Source of the DNA: Zizania palustris
Taxonomy: Eukaryota > Streptophyta > Magnoliopsida > Poales > Poaceae
Length of the DNA stretch: 64,000 bases
Assembly (NCBI GenBank): GCA_019279435.1
Contig: JAAALK010000086.1
Location: forward strand, 21,249,913 to 21,313,912
Direction of reading: 5' to 3'
Made by a program: the position numbers and the translations under genes. The notes under the pieces are model-generated. The model was not told where the DNA came from. It made no database searches and saw only the letters and a program-made list of their open reading frames with translations. Positions within the stretch are counted from its first letter, which is position 1; every line of letters starts with the position of its first letter. Positions 58,582-64,000 of the stretch are shown in pieces.

Positions 58582-60042
58582 AATGGAATATATACTTTCG
58601 AGTTATGGTTATGTTATGACCAGAAAATGAAGTCGCCAACGTACGGGGGATGCCAATGAACATCTGCTAAGATAGATGAATCTACTAGTTGCTCCGTTCT
58701 AAACAGTTTATTCTACTTAATCTATTATCAGATTGTTCATGCCATGTTTGTAAAGGTACGATTTCTGGGAAAAAAATGTTCATCAGTATAACTTAGATAT
58801 TTATTGTAAGCTATTTGTTAGCTTATAATATGTAATATATAATTAATTCACATATTGATCATTTCGATTATTATTTCAGCTCATCGTTTCAGACATACCT
58901 GCGCTGCCTGAAAAAGAAATGCATCCCTAGGAGTTTCAATACTTAATAAAATTAGACGGTGTTTCAATACTTAATAAAAAATATTTCATTACTTAGTAAA
59001 CAATATTTCATTACTTGGTAAAAAAATATTTCAAATAGATGCACCACTCGTAATACTATTTGCAACACCTTTATTTTTATATTTCGGTAGTCAAAATTCA
59101 TTATTTCATACTATCTCAGGTTTTCTAAAGCGAGTAGTAAAACAAGTCATTTTGTACTTTATTTATTATATATTTCAAATGTTTATATCCTTGAAATAGT
59201 ACTACTTATTTTTCGTTACCCGCGCTATCTTTATTACCATATTATATTTAATAAAAACAAATAAAAAATACATATTAATTAATCACTCACTAATATCTAA
59301 AATTATATCCAAAACAACTTAATTTTAGAAACAGGAGAAAGTACGTGGAAACAAAGTATTTCAACAAAGATTTGATTGTGTTTCACTTTATATATTTTAT
59401 TAAAACATGTTTAATTAAGTGATGAAATATTTTTTACTAAGTACTTTAAGTATCTATCCTTCGTATATGGATACACTCTGGTTTACATTATGGGTTATTT
59501 TACGGTTCTTGAGGAGGTAACATATTTTTTAGTATTGATTTTAGTACCTTCTGACATATGAGGTACCAGAAATAACATTAAAAAATATGGTACCACCTGA
59601 TAACTCCTCAAAAATCGTAAAATTTCTTTACATTATTACATAGTTCAGAGTGAGTTCGTACGCATATTAGCCAACCATATATAATGCATGCACGCTGCCA
59701 GTTGAGTCAAACCCTTCATAATTTCCTCAAGAAGACCGAGTCTAAGATTTCTCCTTGAATCGTACTACTAATTTGTAACCAAACTGGAGTAAACTATCGC
59801 CAACTTGTTTTAAAAAGTTGACCTTGATGGGGGATTCTTCAAAAGGTTGTCAGTTTGTCGCCGTTTGCTTGGCTGGTACACGAGTTAATATAATGGAAAT
59901 ATTGAGCAGCACTGAATGCAGCCACATCTCACTCTTGGCCCAAGTGGTTCAATTCGTCCTTACTTACTACTGTTTGTGCACTACTGCACCTGTCGCGTTC
60001 TCTGTGCAAGACGAAGATGTAAGGGAGACACATCTGTAATTT
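58582..60042. other. Intergenic with one foldback (59497-59622)
   Basis: TTTTACGGTTCTTGAGGAGG pairs with CTCCTCAAAAATCGTAAAA in a further member of the foldback family. The remainder is AT-rich with no gene. Confidence 0.5.
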
Positions 60043-60310
60043 TTTTTTGAAGCCAAAATCGGCATGGTATATTAATTAGAAGAAGAAGAATACAAAGTTA
60101 AAAGAAGACCAACAACCATGGTTGTCAGAGGACAAGACTTAGAATGGAAGGAAAGAAAAGGAAAAACACCACATAAACCAAGGCATCGAACCTGGATTAA
60201 GACAAAATACGTCCTAGCTGTAACGCTCCTCCTTGAAGCCACATACGCAGCTCATCCGTAATACGGTCGACTATAGCATCTGGCGTGGACGCAATGTCCT
60301 GAAAAATGAG
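60043..60310 (-). mobile_element. 3' end of a LINE retrotransposon, 5'-truncated
   Basis: On the minus strand a frame reads DAIVDRITDELRMWLQGGAL before a stop, which resembles the C-terminal end of plant LINE polyproteins. An untranslated region follows and the element ends in an A-tract (T-run near 60041-60050 on the plus strand). Short length and an A-tail fit 5' truncation during insertion. Confidence 0.6.
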
Positions 60311-61078
60311 CTCGAGTTTAACTAAGGGTGGCTAAAGCAAAGTGACTAAAATAGGGGCTAAAATTTTAGTCACCCGTGTTTAGATTTAATGACTAAAAAA
60401 AGGCTAAAACATTTATGATGGGTGGAAAAATAGACATTTTAGCCCCTCTTAGCTCCTCCTTGGGGCTAACGGACTAAAAAAATTTAGCTCCTTTTTAGCC
60501 TTGATGTTTGGATTTTTAGCCTCTAAAGTAACTAAATTTTAGCTTCTTTTGCTTTAGACTCTTGGATCCAAATACCCCATAAAGTGATCTTTTTTAGATT
60601 CTGAGAATGGAATGGCTCCGCTTTGCGTTTAGAAGCAAGAACAGAGTAATTCTGTTTTTTGTTTGGTTCTGGATTCCGATAGAATGGAGCATTTTTATCT
60701 CTTATTTGGCTCAAGAGTGTCAGACAAAATGAGAAAAAAAGCGGATGGTGCGGGAAGCGAGCCGTTCGGTTCGGTGAATTTTTTAGAAGCGGATGATTTC
60801 AGATCTACGAGGAATATTCTTTTTTGAGAGCTACTCCAATCTATATAATTCTAAGCAACATAAAAATATAACGGAGCCGCTCGCTTCCGCTAACTCCTCA
60901 ACAAAGCTACTAAGTTTTTTTTCCCTTCGCGGCGCCGTCGCAACAGCGTGTAATGTTGCAGCAACAGCGTTCCTGCACAACACAGTGTAGTACAGTGCTG
61001 TTTCTGGGGACGTTTTTGCCTCCCCTGGGAGCAAAGCTTCCGGTTTTCCATGGTCTCATCGCGGCGCGCAGTTCACAC
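60311..61078. other. Intergenic; TTAGCC/GGCTAAA-rich stretch 60326-60580
   Basis: Multiple GGCTAAA and TTTTAGCC words can pair, suggesting another MITE; the outer ends are not defined. No gene was recognised. Confidence 0.35.
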
Positions 61079-62492
61079 TCTGTTTCGCGTCTCGCGTCGA
61101 CGAGAAGAACCGCCCTGGCCATAGGGCACTGCCATGTGATGCTGCGATTGAGAAAGCATGCGTCGTGCAGCAGGCAATGCAGCTACAGATGGATCAGAAT
61201 ATCAGATAATTAGATCGACCAGGTAAGAAATTGACAAGAGGCGCGCGCGCGCGCGGACCGAGGCTATGGCGGGAAGGGTCAGATCATCGACCAGCCGAGA
61301 GAAAACTAAGAATGCGCACGCGCGAAGCGAGCTTGGAGACGATGGACTGAATGGAGATTGGAGGCTGGAGAGGAGACGACGACGACGACGACGTAAGGTT
61401 ACGATACGAGTATACGACCCGGGAGTTGAGGCCGCGGAGGCCAATCCGGCAATGGCCACTATTCCGGCCGGCCGGCCCCCGCGTGCGTTTTTGCTTACGG
61501 GCAACGCCTTCCCCTGGGGCCTGACGACACAGCTAGCCGACGGAATCGCCCCGTGTTTCTGCGGCACGACGACGTACGTCACAACGTACGCCGCCGGCGA
61601 GTTCTTCTCGCAGCGATCGAGATCATCCACGACGCCGGCGTCCGGCTCTCAAAAAAAAATCGCCGGCCGCGTGCTAGCTAGCCGCGTTGAAAACCCCCCT
61701 CCGGATCGATCGAGCAACGTGCGTGTATGTAAGCGCGCGCGCGAGCGAGCTGAAAAGCTTGTAAACGACGACGACGACGACGAACAACAACACGCTCCTC
61801 GTGTGCGAACGCCTCGACGCTGTTGCTCTGCATGCAGCAACTTGTTAGTTGGCGTTTCAATAGCAAGATCACAAAAATAGAAGCTCAAGTCTCTTTTCAG
61901 AATTCAGACACGATGAACTTTTGGCCGATCCTTCCGAAAAAGCCCTGACTTTTGAGGCGTCAACGGGTTTGAGCTTGAGCCGTTCCTGCTGCAGGCATCA
62001 CCTAATATCCAAAAAGTACTCGGATTTTTGGCCACCGAAACACATAAACTAGTAATATAATGGAAGAAGTAAACGCACCGACTAATATTGACATATATTG
62101 CTACCAAAAACACGGAAAATAAAGATAAATTAATTGACATGACATTTTCTGTCCATAGTTTATAGGCGTGCGTGTAAATAGGACTGGGAGTGCATGAACT
62201 AGCTTCAGTACGAAGCAATTTATTTTTGCTTGTTGGATTAAAATATCTGGTTTGCACCCTACAAATTAACTGGCAAGTTGACTTGTGAAAAAAACAATTT
62301 AATATATCTATCAGTCAAGTTTGGCAACAAAATGTAGTATTGTTTTCTAGAATAACAATTTTCAGGGTAGTAGGTGTGTGTACTTCCAATTTTTTGATCA
62401 GATAAAAGAAGTAATAATAAACAATTAATTTCAACTCTATATATACACAGTAAGACCAACCCAAATCAAAGGGGCCAACAAACACAAAGTCA

Positions 62493-62963
62493 GAGCATCT
62501 CTGAGATCTCAGAAGGTCTGGATTAGAGTTAAAAAATCTCCTCAAAATTAATCATTGTATTTCTTACTTATAGAGAACATACCCAAATACTCTAATTTAG
62601 GGATTTTATTAGAGAGAAAATATTTAAATTATTTGTATCCTCAAAAATGAATCCAAAAAATTATATAGGAAATCAATTTTAAAGTCACTAGCTAAGAGCA
62701 TCTCCAAGAAATTCTAAAAAATTATCTTCTCTAAATTTTTGGGATTAGAATTAAAAATATCCTCCAATAAATACTCTAAATTACTCTCAAAAATAAAGGA
62801 TCTTCAAAATTAATCATTGTATTTCCTACTTGTAGGAAACATACTCACATACTCTAATTTAGATATTCTATCAGAGAGAAACATATTTAAAATATTTGTA
62901 TCCTCAAAAATAAATCTCAAAAAATTATATAGAGAATCAATTTTTAAATTCACTCTTTAAGAT
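62493..62963. mobile_element. Two tandem MITE copies, right-arm counterpart of 7371-7884
   Basis: AGAGCATCTC-type ends lie at 62493 and 62695 and a GATGC end at 62963. Internal motifs are as in the left-arm pair, in reverse orientation. Confidence 0.65.
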
Positions 62964-63400
62964 GCTATAAGCTTATTAGCGAGGACACAATGTCGTCGTA
63001 CAGAATGAAAATTTTTCATGAGATATATATGCATATATAGTATACCAAACCCAGTGTAGTATATTTGTACGTAATGAGACTTGTACGTACCAGCTGCATA
63101 CATATATGATATATGAGCCCACCGTGTCGGTTCTAAACTACGACCGATAAATATAAAGCTTATGCTTCTGGTTGTAATTAAGACATGTCGTCTATAGCAT
63201 TTCAGTTTTTTTTTATAATGTAACTTGTATTTTATTTTTGTTCCTTTATTTCTACCACTTATTGTTGTATTTGTTTGGTGTTTTTTTAATGGTGAATGAT
63301 TGGTATATTATTCTTTGTAACTACATATAGTTTGTGTATATTAGTTGTTCTTTTGATAGGTGTACATAATTTGTATAATATTTCTATAACAATTAAGTTA

Positions 63401-63749
63401 GGTGCCGTTTGGCAACCAGGGGATGAAGTTTAGCCCATATCACATCGAATGTTCGGATGCTAATTAGAAAAAATAAACATGAGTTAATTATAAAATTAAT
63501 TGTAGAACTCTTAGGCTAATTCACGAGACGAATCTATTAAACATAATTAGTTCATGATTTGACAATGTGATGCTACAGTAAAAATATACTGATGATAGAT
63601 TAATTGGGCTTAATAGATTCGTCTCGTGAATTAGTTTAAGGGTTAAACAATTAATTTTATAATTAACTCATGTTTAGCTCTTTTAATTAGCATCTGAACA
63701 TCCGATGTAACAGGGGTTAAACTTTAACCCATAGTTGCCAAACGACACC
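63401..63749. mobile_element. Tourist-like MITE, right-arm copy
   Basis: GGTGCCGTTTGGCAACCAGG and AGTTGCCAAACGACACC are inverted, with TTA on both sides. It is 349 bp compared with 342 bp for the left-arm copy. Confidence 0.85.
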
Positions 63750-63836
63750 TTAAAAATATTGCTAACTTCGTTGCGTGTCTACATCGGCTACAGAGTATGG
63801 TAACTAGTTAAATTGATTGTACTCTTTCTCCCACAT

Positions 63837-64000
63837 CAGTGGCGGCTCCAGGATTTTTTATCCGGGTGTTCCTATTATATATGTTAAATTTTCGTAACAT
63901 TATAAACTCAATGCAAAATACGATTTTTTTCAAAATATAACATGAATATAACATTTCTATTTCATAACATTATAAATCAACTAAAATCAACAGCTAAGTC
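63837..64000. mobile_element. hAT-type element, cut by the window edge
   Basis: It begins CAGTGGCGGCTCCAGG followed by GGGTGTTCCTATTA, matching the start of the element at 1874. It is inserted into the outer part of the right arm after TCCCACAT (63829-63836), which would be the 8-bp duplication. The left arm lacks the insertion. Confidence 0.75.

Larger units (their letters stand above)
61079..63836 (-). repeat. Right arm of the 2.75-kb inverted repeat
   Basis: Reverse complement of 6523-9270. It contains the same GC-rich block (61080-61800), the paired MITEs (62493-62963) and the Tourist MITE (63401-63749) in mirrored order. The outer side is interrupted at 63836 by a hAT element, so the repeat may continue beyond it. 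Confidence 0.9.

Noticed and set aside
6523..63836. A giant foldback transposon with 2.75-kb terminal inverted repeats
   Set aside because: The arm homology stops at the contig end and not at a terminus, no target duplication can be seen, and the arms contain ordinary intergenic MITEs. A duplication or scaffolding explanation is simpler.

Overview
This is nuclear DNA of a grass (Poaceae), probably Oryza or a close relative. The evidence is GT-AG introns in every recognisable gene, GC-rich first exons, abundant Tourist, Stowaway, hAT, Mutator and CACTA elements with monocot-style termini, a Sirevirus-type copia element, a Tat-type gypsy element, and plant-only gene families (R2R3-MYB of the LAF1/MYB18 type, two-LIM PLIM protein). 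There are no bacterial operons, CRISPR arrays or RNA genes that I can support. A run of exactly 1000 N (9271-10270) splits the window into two contigs.

Left contig (1-9270): exon 1 of an RH6/8/12-type DEAD-box helicase runs off the left edge (724-994, minus). A complete but multiply frameshifted LAF1-like R2R3-MYB gene follows (3212-5605, minus). Then come a hairpin MITE and a 2.75-kb segment (6523-9270) that is repeated in inverted orientation at 61079-63836.

Right contig, first part (10271-22352): retrotransposons only. The 3' half of a Sirevirus-like copia element with a 2-kb LTR abuts a Tat-lineage gypsy element (minus) that keeps its 5' LTR, a nearly complete gag-pol and an eight-unit 117/118-bp tandem array, but has no visible 3' LTR.

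Right contig, genic part (26066-47304): a nine-exon tRNA-dihydrouridine synthase gene (plus, one homopolymer frameshift), a five-exon short-chain dehydrogenase/reductase gene (plus), and a five-exon LIM-domain gene (minus). Intron 4 of the SDR gene holds a full-length, very young copia element (minus) with only 137-bp LTRs. The rest is intergenic DNA carrying MITEs, hAT elements, a CACTA derivative and a LINE tail.

The genes are unrelated housekeeping or regulatory genes, not a pathway: an mRNA-decay helicase, a light-signalling-type MYB, a tRNA-modification enzyme, a small-molecule reductase and an actin-binding protein. I found no previously undescribed biological system. The most informative signal is structural: the left contig ends, exactly at the gap, inside a sequence that is present inverted at the right end of the window. 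Either this is a genuine inverted duplication flanking about 52 kb, or the left contig is a misplaced and flipped alternative copy of the locus just beyond the right edge. The second reading makes a clear prediction about the sequence past position 64000. All identities quoted are by-eye comparisons.
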